A DNA stretch of 64,000 nt from Streptomyces canus (GCF_030815415.1 NZ_JAUSWW010000001.1:3162001-3226000); one strand, 5' to 3'; positions 52,218 to 62,864 are shown, numbered from the stretch's first letter. Program-made: numbers and translations. Notes: generated by a model not told the origin, from the sequence alone.

Positions 52218-52622
52218 ATGGCCACCAACCGACGACGCGGACGCCGTATCGCCGCCCTCGCCACCACCGTCGCCGCCGTCACCCTGACCGCCGGGCTCCT
52301 CACCGGCTGCGAGAACACCGACGACGCGCTCGACTGTCTCACCAACGCCGACACGATCGCCGACAGTCTCAAGGCGATCCACGAGGCGGGCTGGGACGCG
52401 GCGAAGGACCCGTCGAGGACCGACGAATCCATCGACACCATCGAGAAGAACCTCGACAAGATCAACAACGACACGGACGACGGCAAGGTCGACAAGGCCG
52501 TCGACGACCTGAACAAGGCCGTCGAGGACTACAACAAGTCCATCCTCGACGGCGACACCGACCCGGACAGCAGCCGGATCGACGCCGCCGCGAACGAGCT
52601 CAAGGACGTCTGCACGTCCTAG
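52218..52622 (+). CDS. Small lipoprotein
   Basis: 134 residues from ATG 52218 behind AGGAGGGG. An Arg-rich N-terminus, hydrophobic stretch and lipobox LLTGC indicate export and lipid anchoring. The mature part is acidic and helical (DESIDTIEKNLDKINNDTDDGKVDKAVDDL), with two further Cys (ALDCL and KDVCTS). No known family. Confidence 0.8.
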   Translation: MATNRRRGRRIAALATTVAAVTLTAGLLTGCENTDDALDCLTNADTIADSLKAIHEAGWDAAKDPSRTDESIDTIEKNLDKINNDTDDGKVDKAVDDLNKAVEDYNKSILDGDTDPDSSRIDAAANELKDVCTS

Positions 52623-52629
52623 GCGGAAC

Positions 52630-52661
52630 GGAGAAGCCCCCGCCGAAGCGAGGGCTTCTCC
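52630..52661. terminator. Terminator between the lipoprotein gene and cdsA
   Basis: GGAGAAGCCC / GGGCTTCTCC form a perfect 10-bp stem that can serve both convergent genes. Confidence 0.8.
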
Positions 52662-52688
52662 CTGTACGGAAACGATCAGCCGAACCGC

Positions 52689-53822
52689 TCAGCCGGAACC
52701 GACGAACAGCACCAGCAGCAGCCACACCACCGGCGCCGTCGGCAGCAGCGAGTCCAGCCGGTCCATGATGCCGCCATGGCCCGGCAGCAGCGTGCCCATG
52801 TCCTTGATGCCCAGGTCCCGCTTGATCATCGACTCGCCGAGGTCGCCGAGCGTGGCGCTGGCGGCGACCGCGAGGCCCAGCACCAGGCCCTGCCACCAGA
52901 TGCCGTCGTCGATCAGGAAATGCATGCACAGCGCACCCGCGACCATCGCGAACGACACCGCGCCGAGCAGGCCCTCGCGGGTCTTGCCGGGGCTGATGCG
53001 CGGCGCGAGCTTGTGCCTGCCGAAGCGCCAGCCGACCGCGTACGCCCCGGTGTCGCTGACGACCGTCAGGACCAGGAACGTCATGACACGGAACGCGCCG
53101 TCGTCCGCGGTGAGCATCATCGCGACGAACGTCGCCAGGAACGGCACGTAGAACGCCGCGAAGACCCCCGCCGTGACGTCCTTGAGATAGCCCTCGGGCG
53201 GCTCGGTCATCCGCCAGACCAGGACGGCCAGCGCGGTGAGTGCCATCGCCACCCAGGCACCTTCGGCGCCCCGGACGTACCCGGCGACGACCATGGCCGC
53301 ACCGCCGACCGCGAGCGGCACGAGGGGTGCCTTGATGCCCTTGCGCTCCTCGAGCCGGGACGTCAGCTCCCACAGACCGACGACGACGGCGACCGTTATG
53401 ACGCCGACGAAGGCGGCCTTGACGACGAACAAGGACGCGACGATCACCGCACCGAGGCCGACGCCGACCCCTATGGCCGCACTCAGATCCCGCCCCGCGC
53501 TCTTCTTCTGCGGCGCGGGAGCCGGCTGCGGGGCGTCGGGCATGGGCTCCGGATTCTGCGGCGCCGCCGCACGGGGCTGCGCCGACGTGGTCTCGTCGCG
53601 GAACAAGGGGCCGCTCAGCCGAGCGGCCCCCCGGTCGTCATCCTGGTCGTCGCCGTATCGGGGCACGTCAGGTCCGCCAGGCACGATGGGCATGGGGCGA
53701 GTGTGCTGCGCCTCAGGCGCATCGTACGCGGGACCCGCCGGGGCAGCCCCCTGGACAGGCCCCTGGTCGGACGGCCCCCAGTACCCGGCTTGTGGCGGCG
53801 CTCCCCAGGAAGAGTCGTTCAT
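52689..53822 (-). CDS. cdsA: Phosphatidate cytidylyltransferase
   Basis: 377 residues. A Pro/Gln-rich cytosolic head of about 115 residues precedes about eight membrane helices. The CDP-diglyceride synthase signature is ESMIKRDLGIKD...LLPGHGGIMDRLDS. It makes CDP-diacylglycerol for phospholipids. The long head is typical of Streptomyces. The ATG overlaps the frr stop by one base (TGATG). Confidence 0.95.
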   Translation of the reverse strand: MNDSSWGAPPQAGYWGPSDQGPVQGAAPAGPAYDAPEAQHTRPMPIVPGGPDVPRYGDDQDDDRGAARLSGPLFRDETTSAQPRAAAPQNPEPMPDAPQPAPAPQKKSAGRDLSAAIGVGVGLGAVIVASLFVVKAAFVGVITVAVVVGLWELTSRLEERKGIKAPLVPLAVGGAAMVVAGYVRGAEGAWVAMALTALAVLVWRMTEPPEGYLKDVTAGVFAAFYVPFLATFVAMMLTADDGAFRVMTFLVLTVVSDTGAYAVGWRFGRHKLAPRISPGKTREGLLGAVSFAMVAGALCMHFLIDDGIWWQGLVLGLAVAASATLGDLGESMIKRDLGIKDMGTLLPGHGGIMDRLDSLLPTAPVVWLLLVLFVGSG

Positions 53823-54382
53823 CAGACCTCGAGCAGCTCCGCTTCCTTGTGCTTCAGAAGCTCGTCCACCTGAGCGACGTACTTGTGCGTGGCGTCGTCG
53901 AGCTCCTTCTCCGCACGGCGGCCCTCGTCCTCGCCGACCTCGCCGTCCTTGACGAGCTTGTCGATCGCGTCCTTGGCCTTGCGGCGGACCGAACGGATGG
54001 ACACACGGGAGTCCTCCGCCTTGGCCTTGGCGACCTTGATGTAGTCGCGGCGGCGCTCCTCGGTCAGCTCGGGGAACACCACACGGATGATGTTGCCGTC
54101 ATTGCTCGGATTGACGCCCAGGTCGGAGTCGCGGATCGCCTGCTCGATGTTGCGCAGCGCGCTCTTGTCGAACGGGGTCACCACGGCCATGCGCGGCTCC
54201 GGCACGGAGAACGAAGCCAGCTGGTTGATCGGCGTCGGCGCACCGTAATAGTCGGCCACGATCTTGTTGAACATCGCCGGGTGCGCACGACCGGTGCGGA
54301 TCGCGGCGAAGTCCTCCTTGGCGACCACGACGGCCTTCTCCATCTTCTCCTCGGCCTCGAGGAGGGTCTCTTCGATCACCAC
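53822..54382 (-). CDS. frr: Ribosome recycling factor
   Basis: 186 residues, full length, with [36 protein letters not shown] and the final helix. It releases ribosomes from mRNA after termination. It is between pyrH and cdsA in the conserved order. No internal break is seen. Confidence 0.97.
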   Translation of the reverse strand: MVIEETLLEAEEKMEKAVVVAKEDFAAIRTGRAHPAMFNKIVADYYGAPTPINQLASFSVPEPRMAVVTPFDKSALRNIEQAIRDSDLGVNPSNDGNIIRVVFPELTEERRRDYIKVAKAKAEDSRVSIRSVRRKAKDAIDKLVKDGEVGEDEGRRAEKELDDATHKYVAQVDELLKHKEAELLEV

Positions 54383-54549
54383 TTGCTCCTGCGTGTCTTG
54401 AGTGAGGCCCGGCTGCGGTTCCTTGGTGAGGGGCGGCGGCCGGCTGCGTCGCGTCTTCTTCCTGCACGGTTCCCGACCGGCAGGACATTGTCCATCCCCC
54501 GGTCAGGGTCCGTCCCGTCCGTCCCCCGGACGGGTTGGTTGCCGGATCG

Positions 54550-55308
54550 TCAGTCCCGGCTGCCCTGGTCACCCACGAGCGTGCCGATCTTCTCACCCTT
54601 GACGGCGCGGGCGATATTGCCCTCCGCCAGGAGCTCGAAGACGAGGATCGGGAGCTTGTTGTCGCGGCACAGCGTGATGGCGGTCATGTCGGCGACCTTG
54701 AGGTCGCGGGTGATGACCTCGCCGTAGCTGAGCGAGTCGAACTTGACGGCCTCGGGGTTGGCCTTCGGGTCGGAGTCGTAGACCCCGTCCACGCCGTTCT
54801 TGCCCATGAGCAGCGCCTGGGCGTCGATCTCCAGGGCGCGCTGGGCGGCGGTGGTGTCGGTGGAGAAGTACGGCATGCCCATACCGGCGCCGAAGATGAC
54901 CACGCGGCCCTTCTCCAGGTGGCGCACGGCGCGCAGCGGGATGTACGGCTCGGCGACCTGACCCATGGTGATGGCGGTCTGCACGCGGCTGTCGATGCCC
55001 TCCTTCTCCAGGAAGTCCTGGAGGGCGAGGCAGTTCATCACGGTGCCGAGCATGCCCATGTAGTCGGAGCGGGCGCGGTCCATGCCGCGCTGCTGGAGTT
55101 CGGCGCCGCGGAAGAAGTTGCCGCCGCCGATGACGACCGCGACCTCCGCGCCGTCGCGCACGACTGCCGCGATCTCGCGGGCGATCTTGTGCACCACGTC
55201 CGGGTCCACGCCCAGGCCCCCGCCGCCGGAGAAGGCCTCTCCGGACAGCTTCAGCAGAAACCGGCCGCTCACTTTGCCGTCGTCGCTCTTCTGGGCCTTG
55301 GTGGTCAT
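54550..55308 (-). CDS. pyrH: UMP kinase
   Basis: 252 residues from ATG 55308, with GAGGAG. Motifs [31 protein letters not shown] and [18 protein letters not shown] [13 protein letters not shown] identify the amino acid kinase fold of bacterial UMP kinases. It phosphorylates UMP to UDP. Confidence 0.97.
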   Translation of the reverse strand: MTTKAQKSDDGKVSGRFLLKLSGEAFSGGGGLGVDPDVVHKIAREIAAVVRDGAEVAVVIGGGNFFRGAELQQRGMDRARSDYMGMLGTVMNCLALQDFLEKEGIDSRVQTAITMGQVAEPYIPLRAVRHLEKGRVVIFGAGMGMPYFSTDTTAAQRALEIDAQALLMGKNGVDGVYDSDPKANPEAVKFDSLSYGEVITRDLKVADMTAITLCRDNKLPILVFELLAEGNIARAVKGEKIGTLVGDQGSRD

Positions 55309-55339
55309 CGGATTCTCCTCGTGGTGCACATACGAAGAA

Positions 55340-55387
55340 GGCCATTGCCGATGGGAACTGGTTCGTATCCCATGCGCGGCAATGGCC
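55340..55387 (-). terminator. Hairpin between tsf and pyrH
   Basis: GGCCATTGCCG / CGGCAATGGCC form an 11-bp stem, with an inner ATGGGA / TCCCAT pairing. It lies between the tsf stop and pyrH start and can reduce read-through. Confidence 0.75.
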
Positions 55388-55488
55388 TCCTCGTCAGATC
55401 TGCTGTCGTCCGCCGCGCGCGTGCGTGGCGGCGTACCGGACGACTGTCTCCGACCCTATCGGGGTCGGACGTCGCACGCGGTACGGAC

Positions 55489-56325
55489 TCAGATGCCGAC
55501 CTTGATACGCGTGAAGCGCTTCAGGGTGACACCGGCCTCGTCCAGAACCTTCTGGACGGACTTCTTGTTGTCGAGCGCGTACGGCTGACCGAGCAGCGTG
55601 GCGTCCTTGAAGAAGCCGTTGAGGCGACCCTCGACGATCTTCGGCAGGGCGGCCTCGGGCTTGCCCTCGGCGCGGGTGGTCTCCTCGGCGACGCGGCGCT
55701 CGGACTCGACGACCTCGGCCGGCACGTCCTCCTTGGAGAGGTACTTCGGCGCGAAGGCGGCGATGTGCTGGGCGACACCCTTGGCCAGATCGGCGTCGGC
55801 CTTGTCGAGCTCGACCAGGACACCGATCTGCGGGGGCAGGTCGGGCATGGTGCGGTGCATGTAGGAGAAGACGAAACCGTCGGCGAACTGCGCGAAGCGG
55901 TCCAGGACGATCTTCTCACCGAGGTTGGCGTTGGCCTCGTCCACGTACGCCTGGACGGTCTTGCCGGCCTCGATCTCGGAGGCGAGCAGGGCCTGGAGGT
56001 CCGCCGGGGAGGTGGCGGCGACGTGCTCGGCGATCGCGGTGGCGACGGCCTGGAACTTCTCGCCCTTGGCGACGAAGTCCGTCTCGCACTTCAGCTCGAC
56101 CAGGACACCGGAGGTGTTGTCGTCGGCGATGAGGGAGACCACGGCGCCGTTCTCGGCGGAGCGGCCCTCGCGCTTGGCGACGCCCTTCTGGCCCTTGATG
56201 CGCAGGGCCTCTACGGCCTTGTCGACATCGCCTTCGGCCTCGTCCAGGGCCTTCTTGCAGTCCATCATGCCGGCGCCGGTGAGCTCGCGGAGCTTCTTGA
56301 CGTCGGCGGCGGTGTAGTTCGCCAT
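55489..56325 (-). CDS. tsf: Elongation factor Ts
   Basis: 278 residues. Both EF-Ts signatures are present: [16 protein letters not shown] at the N-terminus and [15 protein letters not shown]. It exchanges GDP for GTP on EF-Tu. It follows rpsB with a terminator-like hairpin in the spacer. Confidence 0.97.
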   Translation of the reverse strand: MANYTAADVKKLRELTGAGMMDCKKALDEAEGDVDKAVEALRIKGQKGVAKREGRSAENGAVVSLIADDNTSGVLVELKCETDFVAKGEKFQAVATAIAEHVAATSPADLQALLASEIEAGKTVQAYVDEANANLGEKIVLDRFAQFADGFVFSYMHRTMPDLPPQIGVLVELDKADADLAKGVAQHIAAFAPKYLSKEDVPAEVVESERRVAEETTRAEGKPEAALPKIVEGRLNGFFKDATLLGQPYALDNKKSVQKVLDEAGVTLKRFTRIKVGI

Positions 56326-56365
56326 GATTCCTGGAATCTCTCTCGAAGTCTGAAGATCTACGGGC

Positions 56366-56399
56366 TTGACGGCGGGGGCTGGTGGGCCCCCGCCGTCAA
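56366..56399 (-). terminator. Hairpin between rpsB and tsf
   Basis: A perfect 13-bp stem (TTGACGGCGGGGG / CCCCCGCCGTCAA) with an 8-nt loop lies in the rpsB-tsf spacer. It probably attenuates, since the two genes are normally cotranscribed. Confidence 0.8.
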
Positions 56400-56420
56400 A
56401 AGACCCGAAGGGGTGAGGGG

Positions 56421-57374
56421 TCAGGCCTGCTCGGCCTCGGCGGCCGGAGCCTCGGCAGCGGCCTCGGCGGGCGCCTCGGCAGCGGGCTCCTCGTCGGCGG
56501 CAGGGGCGGCGGCCTCGTCGGCGGCGGGGGCCTCGGCAGCAGCCTCGGCGGGCGCCTCAGCAGCGGCCGGAGCCTCGGCGGCCGGGGCCTCCTCGGCCTT
56601 CTTCTCGCCCTCGAGCAGGTCGCGCTCCCACGCGGCGAGCGGCTCGCCCGCACCCTTGTCACCCTTGTCGCCGGTGGCGACGCCGGAGCGGGAGATGAGT
56701 CCCTCGGCGACGGCGTCGGCGATCACGCGGGTGAGCAGGGTGACGGAGCGGATCGCGTCGTCGTTGCCCGGGATCTTGTAGTCGACCTCGTCGGGGTCGC
56801 AGTTGGTGTCGAGGATGGCGACGACCGGGATGTTGAGCTTCCGGGCCTCACCGACCGCGATGTGCTCCTTCTTGGTGTCCACGATCCAGACGGCGCTGGG
56901 AACCTTGGACATCTCGCGGATACCACCGAGGGTCTTCTCGAGCTTGGCCTTCTCACGCGAGAGGACCAGGAGCTCCTTCTTGGTGAGGCCGGACGCGGCC
57001 ACATCCTCGAAGTCGATCTGCTCGAGCTCCTTCAGGCGCTGCAGGCGCTTGTAGACGGTCGAGAAGTTGGTGAGCATGCCGCCCAGCCAGCGCTGGTTGA
57101 CGTAGGGCATACCGACGCGCGTCGCCTGCTCGGCGATGGCCTCCTGCGCCTGCTTCTTCGTACCGACGAACATGACCGTGCCGCCGTGGGCGACGGTCTC
57201 CTTGACGAACTCGTAGGCGCGGTCGATGTACGACAGCGACTGGAGCAGGTCGATGATGTAGATGCCGTTGCGCTCCGTGAAGATGAATCGCTTCATCTTC
57301 GGGTTCCAACGACGGGTCTGGTGACCGAAGTGGACGCCGCTTTCCAGCAGCTCCCGCATCGTGACGACGGCCAT
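56421..57374 (-). CDS. rpsB: 30S ribosomal protein S2
   Basis: 317 residues from ATG 57374 behind AAGGAG; longer open sequence upstream is not used. S2 hallmarks: [46 protein letters not shown] [14 protein letters not shown]. The last 60 residues are an Ala/Glu-rich actinobacterial extension ([18 protein letters not shown]). Confidence 0.97.
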   Translation of the reverse strand: MAVVTMRELLESGVHFGHQTRRWNPKMKRFIFTERNGIYIIDLLQSLSYIDRAYEFVKETVAHGGTVMFVGTKKQAQEAIAEQATRVGMPYVNQRWLGGMLTNFSTVYKRLQRLKELEQIDFEDVAASGLTKKELLVLSREKAKLEKTLGGIREMSKVPSAVWIVDTKKEHIAVGEARKLNIPVVAILDTNCDPDEVDYKIPGNDDAIRSVTLLTRVIADAVAEGLISRSGVATGDKGDKGAGEPLAAWERDLLEGEKKAEEAPAAEAPAAAEAPAEAAAEAPAADEAAAPAADEEPAAEAPAEAAAEAPAAEAEQA

Positions 57375-57619
57375 GGCCGTTCTCCTTGTTTCTCGGTTAT
57401 GTCCTGACGCCCACGTGCGCCGTGCCGCTAAGGACCGAGGGGCGCTGACCGGGACCGTTGCCGGCCGCCGTGTCGGGGCGTGCGAAGTCGACCCGGTGAC
57501 CCGGATCGCCAGTAGAAGTGTACGGGACCCGCGGGGTACCGGGTGACGCCGCTGTCCACAACCGGGGCGCGGTCCACAGCTCCCGGCCGTGATCACGGCT
57601 TTTCCCGCAGGCTTCCGGC

Positions 57620-58210
57620 ATGCGAGCGATGCGATGTGTGAGCGGGGGCGGCCCGGGGTTGCTGCTGGCCCTGGTGCTGACGGTGCTGGCCGCGGGCCCG
57701 GTGTCGGGCGGCCCGGCCCCGCCCCCGCCGGCCGCCCCGGACCCTTCGGTTCCGGCCATCGGCCGCGCCTGGCCGGTGGGGGTGCGTCCCTCGGTCCTAC
57801 GGGGCTGGGAGCCCCCGGCGACGGCGTACAGCCGCGGCCACCGGGGCGTGGACCTCGCGGCAGCACCGGGCACACCTGTACGAGCGGTGGCGGCGGGGCG
57901 GGTGCTGTACGCGGGGCGGGTGGCCGGCAAGGGCGTGGTCTCGGTGGAACTCACCGGCACGGACCTGCGTACGACGTACGAACCGGTGACGGCGTCGGTC
58001 GGGAAAGGTGACGAGGTGGCGCCCGGCGAGGTGCTCGGCACGGTGGCGGCGACGGGCTCGCACTGCACGGCTCCGTGCCTGCACTGGGGCCTGCGGAAAG
58101 GGGAGGCCTACCTGGACCCGCTGTCACTGCTGCCACCGTGGCTGCTGCACAGGGGCCCGTCGAGGCTCCTGCCGGTACTGGGGGTGCCGCTGCCTTCTTC
58201 AGTCACGTAG
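57620..58210 (+). CDS. Secreted M23-family metallopeptidase
   Basis: 196 residues. A signal peptide ([17 protein letters not shown]) precedes a LytM-type domain with zinc ligands in [17 protein letters not shown] and the HxH-type CLHWGLR; two Cys (SHCTAPCL) flank the latter. It may cut peptidoglycan cross-bridges. It is divergent from rpsB across a 245-bp region that carries the rpsB promoter. Confidence 0.88.
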   Translation: MRAMRCVSGGGPGLLLALVLTVLAAGPVSGGPAPPPPAAPDPSVPAIGRAWPVGVRPSVLRGWEPPATAYSRGHRGVDLAAAPGTPVRAVAAGRVLYAGRVAGKGVVSVELTGTDLRTTYEPVTASVGKGDEVAPGEVLGTVAATGSHCTAPCLHWGLRKGEAYLDPLSLLPPWLLHRGPSRLLPVLGVPLPSSVT

Positions 58211-58303
58211 CCGACGGGCACGTGTGCTGCCCGAGACGAGGTGGGCGCAGGCGGTACTCCGCAAGCATGGGCATGGTCCCCACCTCTACGGCAGCCCCCA
58301 CGC

Positions 58304-58885
58304 TCAGCCCCGAACGCCCCGCAGAGCCATGGCCACAGCGGCGTCGGTGATGGCCGAAGGATCCTCCGCCATCCCCAGCTCGATCCGCCGCACAGCCGCG
58401 TCCACCACCCCTTGCAGCAACATCGCGGCAAGCCGGGGTTCCGAGTGCCCCATTTCCCCGAGCGCCTGCCCGATCATCGCCACGAGCCCACCGTGCGCCG
58501 CCCGGATCTTCTCCCGGGCCCCCGCATCCAGCTCACTGGCCGAGATGGCCACGACAGCCCGGTGCCGCCGGTCCCCGACCAGGGCCAGCTGCCGGCGCAC
58601 ATACGCCTCGACCTTCGCCTCGGGCCCCTCGGCCGCGGCCATCGCCGCCGAGACCTCCGCGGCCCAGACCGGGAAGTCGACCTCGCACAGCTCCTCGACC
58701 ACCGCGGCCCGCGACCGGAAGTACTCGTACACGGACGACCGCGCCAGCCCCGTCCGCTCGGCGAGAGCCGGAAACGTCAGCGCCTCCGTCCCGCCCTCGG
58801 ACAGCAACGACCGAGCCGCGTCCAGCAGGGCGGCTCGCTGCATCGACCGGTGCTCGGCCACGGAGGCCGCTCGAATCCTTGGCAC
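58304..58885 (-). CDS. TetR family transcriptional regulator
   Basis: About 193 residues from GTG 58885; GTG 58894 and a longer frame to 58945 are alternatives. The N-terminal TetR domain is RAALLDAARSLLSEGGTEALTFPALAERTGLARSSVYEYFRSRAAVVEEL; the ligand domain is variable. It lies 69 bp downstream of whiG on the same strand. No ligand or target is evident. Confidence 0.87.
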   Translation of the reverse strand: MPRIRAASVAEHRSMQRAALLDAARSLLSEGGTEALTFPALAERTGLARSSVYEYFRSRAAVVEELCEVDFPVWAAEVSAAMAAAEGPEAKVEAYVRRQLALVGDRRHRAVVAISASELDAGAREKIRAAHGGLVAMIGQALGEMGHSEPRLAAMLLQGVVDAAVRRIELGMAEDPSAITDAAVAMALRGVRG

Positions 58886-58954
58886 GTCGTCCACTTTACG
58901 GACGCACCACGCCCGGCGGGAGTCACTCGTCCCGACGCTCCTCATTCGGCCAGG

Positions 58955-59794
58955 TCAGCGACCGAAGCTGGCCAGTTTCGCGCGCAGTTGCAGGACCGAC
59001 TTGGTGTGGATCTGGCTGACCCGGCTCTCGGTCACACCCAGCACGTTCCCGATCTCCGCGAGCGTGAGCCCCTCGTAGTAGTAGAGGGTGACCACGGTCT
59101 TCTCCCGCTCGGGCAGCGTGTTGATGGCCCGCGCCAGGAACCGTCTGAGCTCCCGGTCCTCGGCCACCTCGACCGGATTGTCGGCGGCGGTGTCCTCCAG
59201 CGTGTCCATGACGCTGAGCCCGTCCCCGCTCTCGCCCCCGACATGCAGCAGCTCTTCCAGTGCCACCACGTTCGCCAGCGACAACTGGCTGAAGACCGCG
59301 TGGAGTTCGTCCACCGCGATCCCCATCTCGGAGGCCACCTCGCCCTCGCTGGGCGTCCGCCTCAGCCGCGCCTCCAGCGTCGCGTACGCCCGCTCGACGT
59401 TGCGCGCCTTCTGCCGCACCGAGCGCGGGATCCAGTCCAGCGCCCGGAGCTCGTCGATCATCGCGCCCCGGATCCGCGTGATCGCGTACGTCTCGAACTT
59501 GATCTCCCGGTCGATGTCGAACTTCTCGATCGCGTCGATGAGCCCGAAGACCCCGGAGGACACGAAGTCGGCCTGCTCGACATTGGGCGGCAGCCCCACG
59601 CTCACCCGGCCCGCCACGTACTTCACCAGCGGCGAGTAGTGCAGGATCAGCTGCTCCCGCAGCCGCTCGTCGCCCGTCCCCTTGTACGAACGCCACAGTT
59701 CGTCGAGTGTCGAGGGAGCGGGCGGCCGCACGCTACCGTCGCGGGCGGCTGGGGGGATCGCCGCCCGGTCGGACCCGGAGGTGTGCTGGGGCAT
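58955..59794 (-). CDS. whiG: RNA polymerase sigma factor WhiG
   Basis: 279 residues. FliA/WhiG-type sigma factor with region 2 [17 protein letters not shown]...[18 protein letters not shown], region 3, and region 4 [37 protein letters not shown]. Position next to dprA, and the Streptomyces setting, identify it as WhiG, which commits aerial hyphae to sporulation. A 283-bp upstream gap before the dprA stop holds its promoter; I cannot point to a specific operator. Confidence 0.96.
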   Translation of the reverse strand: MPQHTSGSDRAAIPPAARDGSVRPPAPSTLDELWRSYKGTGDERLREQLILHYSPLVKYVAGRVSVGLPPNVEQADFVSSGVFGLIDAIEKFDIDREIKFETYAITRIRGAMIDELRALDWIPRSVRQKARNVERAYATLEARLRRTPSEGEVASEMGIAVDELHAVFSQLSLANVVALEELLHVGGESGDGLSVMDTLEDTAADNPVEVAEDRELRRFLARAINTLPEREKTVVTLYYYEGLTLAEIGNVLGVTESRVSQIHTKSVLQLRAKLASFGR

Positions 59795-60077
59795 TCGTCG
59801 CCTTGTGCCGTTCTGCCGTGAATGAGGTGTGCCTGGGTGAGCTGTCTGCCTGATGTCGAGTTCGATGCCGTGGTGCCGGTCTGCGCCGGAATCCCCGTGA
59901 GCGTAGCGTGACTGGAGTGTCGCGGTGTGCGAAGTGTGTGACAGAAGCTGTGCGCAGATACGTTCCTTTGACCGCCCCGCCGGGTCACGGCAGTAGCTCT
60001 GCGTGACCAGGCGGCGAGGTCAACTGCGCGAATTCCCAAGGCTGTCGGGGTTCCCCCGGACGGCCGAACACGCTCGG

Positions 60078-61241
60078 TCAACATCGACTCCGACCGTCTC
60101 GGACGGGGATCATCGCCTGGCGTGTCAACTTCCAGCCGTCGCCGTGTCGTTCGACGTAACCAAGTGATCGGAGCTCGTACAGTCTCGCGATCGCGTCGTC
60201 CCGCGTCGTCTGCGCACCGCTCCCGACCTCGGTCGCGGTCGCCGCGCCGCGTGACGGCAGCGCGGCCAGGACCCGCCGGACGCCCGGTGGGAGCAGATCG
60301 CGCGGCAGGACGGGTCCTCTCCGGTCCGGGGCGAGCTCTCCCATGTCGCCGACCAGCTCGACGACCTCCTCGGCGTCCGTGACGAGCACCGCGTCCCCGC
60401 GCAGCAGCTCGTGCACCCCGGCGGAGAGTCCGCTGGTGGCCGGCCCGGGCACGCCCATGGTGTGCCGGCCGAGCCGCTGCGCCGCCCGCGCGGTGACGAG
60501 GGAACCGCTCCGATAGGCGGCCTCGACCACCACGGTCCCTCTGGTCAGCGCGGCGATCACCCGGTTCCGCAGCACGAATCTGCTCGGCGTCGGATGGTCG
60601 CCGGGCGGCAACTCCCCGACCACCAGGCCCTGTGCCGCGATCCTGGTGATCAACTCGGTGTGCCCCGGCGGGTAGGGCCGGTCGACCCCGCAGGCCAGCA
60701 CGGCGACGGTGGCCCCGCCGGCGCCGAGGGCACCGCGGTGTGCGGCGCCGTCGACTCCGTAGGCTCCGCCGGACACGACGACCCACCCGTGCTCGGCGAG
60801 ACCGCACGCGAGGGTGGCCGCCATGTGGGCCCCGTACTCGGTGCACGCCCGGGCGCCCACGACGGCGACCGACCTGAGCGCCCACATCCGCAGACTGGGC
60901 GCCCCGCGCACCCACAGCCCCAGCGGCCGCGCGTCACCGAGGTCGTCGAGCTGCCCGGGCCACTCCGCGTCCCCGGGACACACGAACCGCACCCCGCAGT
61001 CCCGTGCGACCCGCAGATCGGCATCCGGCTCGGCGGCCCTCCCCCGAGCCACCAGCCCGCCCCACCGCTTCCCGGTCACCCCCGGCAGCGAGACCTCCTG
61101 TCCCTCCCGCACCCGCCGGGCCACCTCGCACGCCCCGAACTCCCGCACCCACCGCCCGGCGACCTCGTCACCGGGTTCGAAGACCCGGGCGAGGAAGACC
61201 CGGGCGAGGAGTTCGCCGTCCGGTTCCTGGCCTGCGTTCAC
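60078..61241 (-). CDS. dprA: DNA-processing protein DprA
   Basis: 387 residues, GTG start overlapping the yifB stop by four bases (GTGA). A helix-hairpin-helix-like head precedes the Rossmann-like core with VAVVGARACTEYG, SGGAYGVDGAAHRGAL and RNRVIAALTRGTVVVEA. A C-terminal winged helix follows. In other bacteria it loads RecA on single-stranded DNA. An N-terminal LARVFLARVF reflects a perfect 15-bp duplication. Confidence 0.93.
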   Translation of the reverse strand: MNAGQEPDGELLARVFLARVFEPGDEVAGRWVREFGACEVARRVREGQEVSLPGVTGKRWGGLVARGRAAEPDADLRVARDCGVRFVCPGDAEWPGQLDDLGDARPLGLWVRGAPSLRMWALRSVAVVGARACTEYGAHMAATLACGLAEHGWVVVSGGAYGVDGAAHRGALGAGGATVAVLACGVDRPYPPGHTELITRIAAQGLVVGELPPGDHPTPSRFVLRNRVIAALTRGTVVVEAAYRSGSLVTARAAQRLGRHTMGVPGPATSGLSAGVHELLRGDAVLVTDAEEVVELVGDMGELAPDRRGPVLPRDLLPPGVRRVLAALPSRGAATATEVGSGAQTTRDDAIARLYELRSLGYVERHGDGWKLTRQAMIPVRDGRSRC

Positions 61242-62863
61242 GTCAGCGCTCCGATGGCCATCGGTACGCCCCTGGGGACCCCGGTGCGCAGTTGCAGCGC
61301 GAGGGCGACGTCGGTCGCGTCGGGGCGGTCGTGTCCGATCAGGTCGGCGACGGTCCAGGCGACGCGCAGGACACGGTCGAGTCCGCGGGCCGTCAGGACG
61401 CCGCGTTCGAGGTTGCGCTCGGCCTCGTCCATCGCGCCGGGCACCGCGTGCCAGCGGCTGCGCAGCTCACGGCCCGGCACTTCGCTGTTGGTCCGCCACG
61501 GGGTGCCGGTGAGACGGGCCGCGGCCCGCTCCCTGGCCGCCCGTACCCGGTCGGCCACGGCCGCGGTCGACTCGCCCCGGACGCCGCGCTCGGTGAGCTG
61601 GGCCCGGGTGACGCGGTCCACCTCCACCCGCAGGTCGACCCGGTCGAGCAGCGGGCCGGAGAGCCGGGCCTGGTACCGGCGGATCGCCGAGGGCGGGCAT
61701 TCGCAGAAGTCGTCGGTCTGCGAGAAGCGTCCGCAGGGGCACGGGTTGGCCGCCAGCACCATCAGGAACTTCGCCGGGAACCGCACGACACCCGCGCTGC
61801 GGGCGATCACCACATGGCCCGCCTCCAAGGGCTGCCGCAGTGCGTCCAGGGCCTGACTGCTGAACTCCGGGGTCTCGTCCAGGAAGAGGACTCCCCGGTG
61901 GGACAGCGACACCGCGCCGGGCCGGGCGATGCTCGGACCGCCTCCGACGAGCGCCTGCATGGTGGCCGAGTGATGCGGGGCGCAGTAGGGCGCGACGTCG
62001 ATCAGCGGTTTGCCCGGCGGCAGCAGACCCGCGACCGAGTGCACCGCCGTGACCTGGAGCGACTCCTCGCGGGTCAGCCGGGGCAGGACGGCGGGCAGCC
62101 GCTCCGCGAGCATCGTCTTGCCGGCGCCGGGCGGGCCCTGGAGGAACAGATGGTGGCCGCCGGCCGCCGAGACCTCCACCGCCGTACGGGCCGAGAGCTG
62201 GCCCACGACGTCGGCGAGGTCGTGGCCGTAGTCCTGCTGCGCGGCGCCCATGCTGTGCATCCCCGTGGCGGCGCCGGTGCCCGGCATCCGCAGGCCCGCC
62301 ATGAGCGGGTCGGGGCGGCCCGGCTCGTCCGGCTCCTCGTCGGGGACCGGCTCGTCCGCGAGGACCGCGATCAGCTGTCGCAGACTGCGCACACCCAGCA
62401 CGGAGACACCAGGTACCAGCGAGGCCTCGACGGCGGCGCACTCCGGCACGACGACCTGCTCATAGCCCGCGTCCGCGGCGGCCAGCACCGCCGGCAGGAT
62501 GCCCCGGACCGGACGTACGCGCCCGTCGAGGCCCAGCTCTCCGATCATCACGATGTCGGCGAGCACCCGTGGGTCGATCCGCTCCGCGGCGCCGAGCACG
62601 GCACACGCGATGGCGAGATCGAAGCCCGAGCCGGCCTTCGGCACCGACGCCGGGCTGAGCCCCACCGTCAGCTTCTTCTGCGGCCACCCGACACCCGAGT
62701 TCACGACCGCCGCCCGAACCCGGTCCTTGCTCTCCGTAAGACTCTTGTCCGGCAGCCCCACCAACGTGAACGCCGCCACCCCCGGCTCCAGATCCGCCTG
62801 GACCTCCACGACCACGCCCTCGACGCCCACCAGCGCCACCGAGCACGTACGAGCGAACCCCAT
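61238..62863 (-). CDS. yifB: YifB/ComM-type Mg-chelatase-like AAA+ ATPase
   Basis: 541 residues from ATG 62863, two bases after the upstream stop. N-terminal domain with GLPDKSLTESKDRVRAAV, then AAA+ ATPase with Walker A GPPGAGKTM, Walker B GVLFLDE, and a four-Cys cluster (NPCPCGRF...CECPP). Family members act in branch migration during recombination and natural transformation. It is coupled to dprA. Confidence 0.93.
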   Translation of the reverse strand: MGFARTCSVALVGVEGVVVEVQADLEPGVAAFTLVGLPDKSLTESKDRVRAAVVNSGVGWPQKKLTVGLSPASVPKAGSGFDLAIACAVLGAAERIDPRVLADIVMIGELGLDGRVRPVRGILPAVLAAADAGYEQVVVPECAAVEASLVPGVSVLGVRSLRQLIAVLADEPVPDEEPDEPGRPDPLMAGLRMPGTGAATGMHSMGAAQQDYGHDLADVVGQLSARTAVEVSAAGGHHLFLQGPPGAGKTMLAERLPAVLPRLTREESLQVTAVHSVAGLLPPGKPLIDVAPYCAPHHSATMQALVGGGPSIARPGAVSLSHRGVLFLDETPEFSSQALDALRQPLEAGHVVIARSAGVVRFPAKFLMVLAANPCPCGRFSQTDDFCECPPSAIRRYQARLSGPLLDRVDLRVEVDRVTRAQLTERGVRGESTAAVADRVRAARERAAARLTGTPWRTNSEVPGRELRSRWHAVPGAMDEAERNLERGVLTARGLDRVLRVAWTVADLIGHDRPDATDVALALQLRTGVPRGVPMAIGALT

Positions 62864-62864
62864 G

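Noticed and set aside
56366..56399. Full terminator separating rpsB and tsf into independent units
   Set aside because: The hairpin is strong, but rpsB-tsf cotranscription is usual, so partial attenuation is the more cautious reading.
54535..56781. 748-residue plus-strand frame opposite pyrH, tsf and rpsB
   Set aside because: Antisense to three essential conserved genes; low-complexity composition.
59795..60077. BldD-type operator before whiG
   Set aside because: BldD control of whiG is known in Streptomyces, but I could not find a convincing inverted BldD site in this gap.
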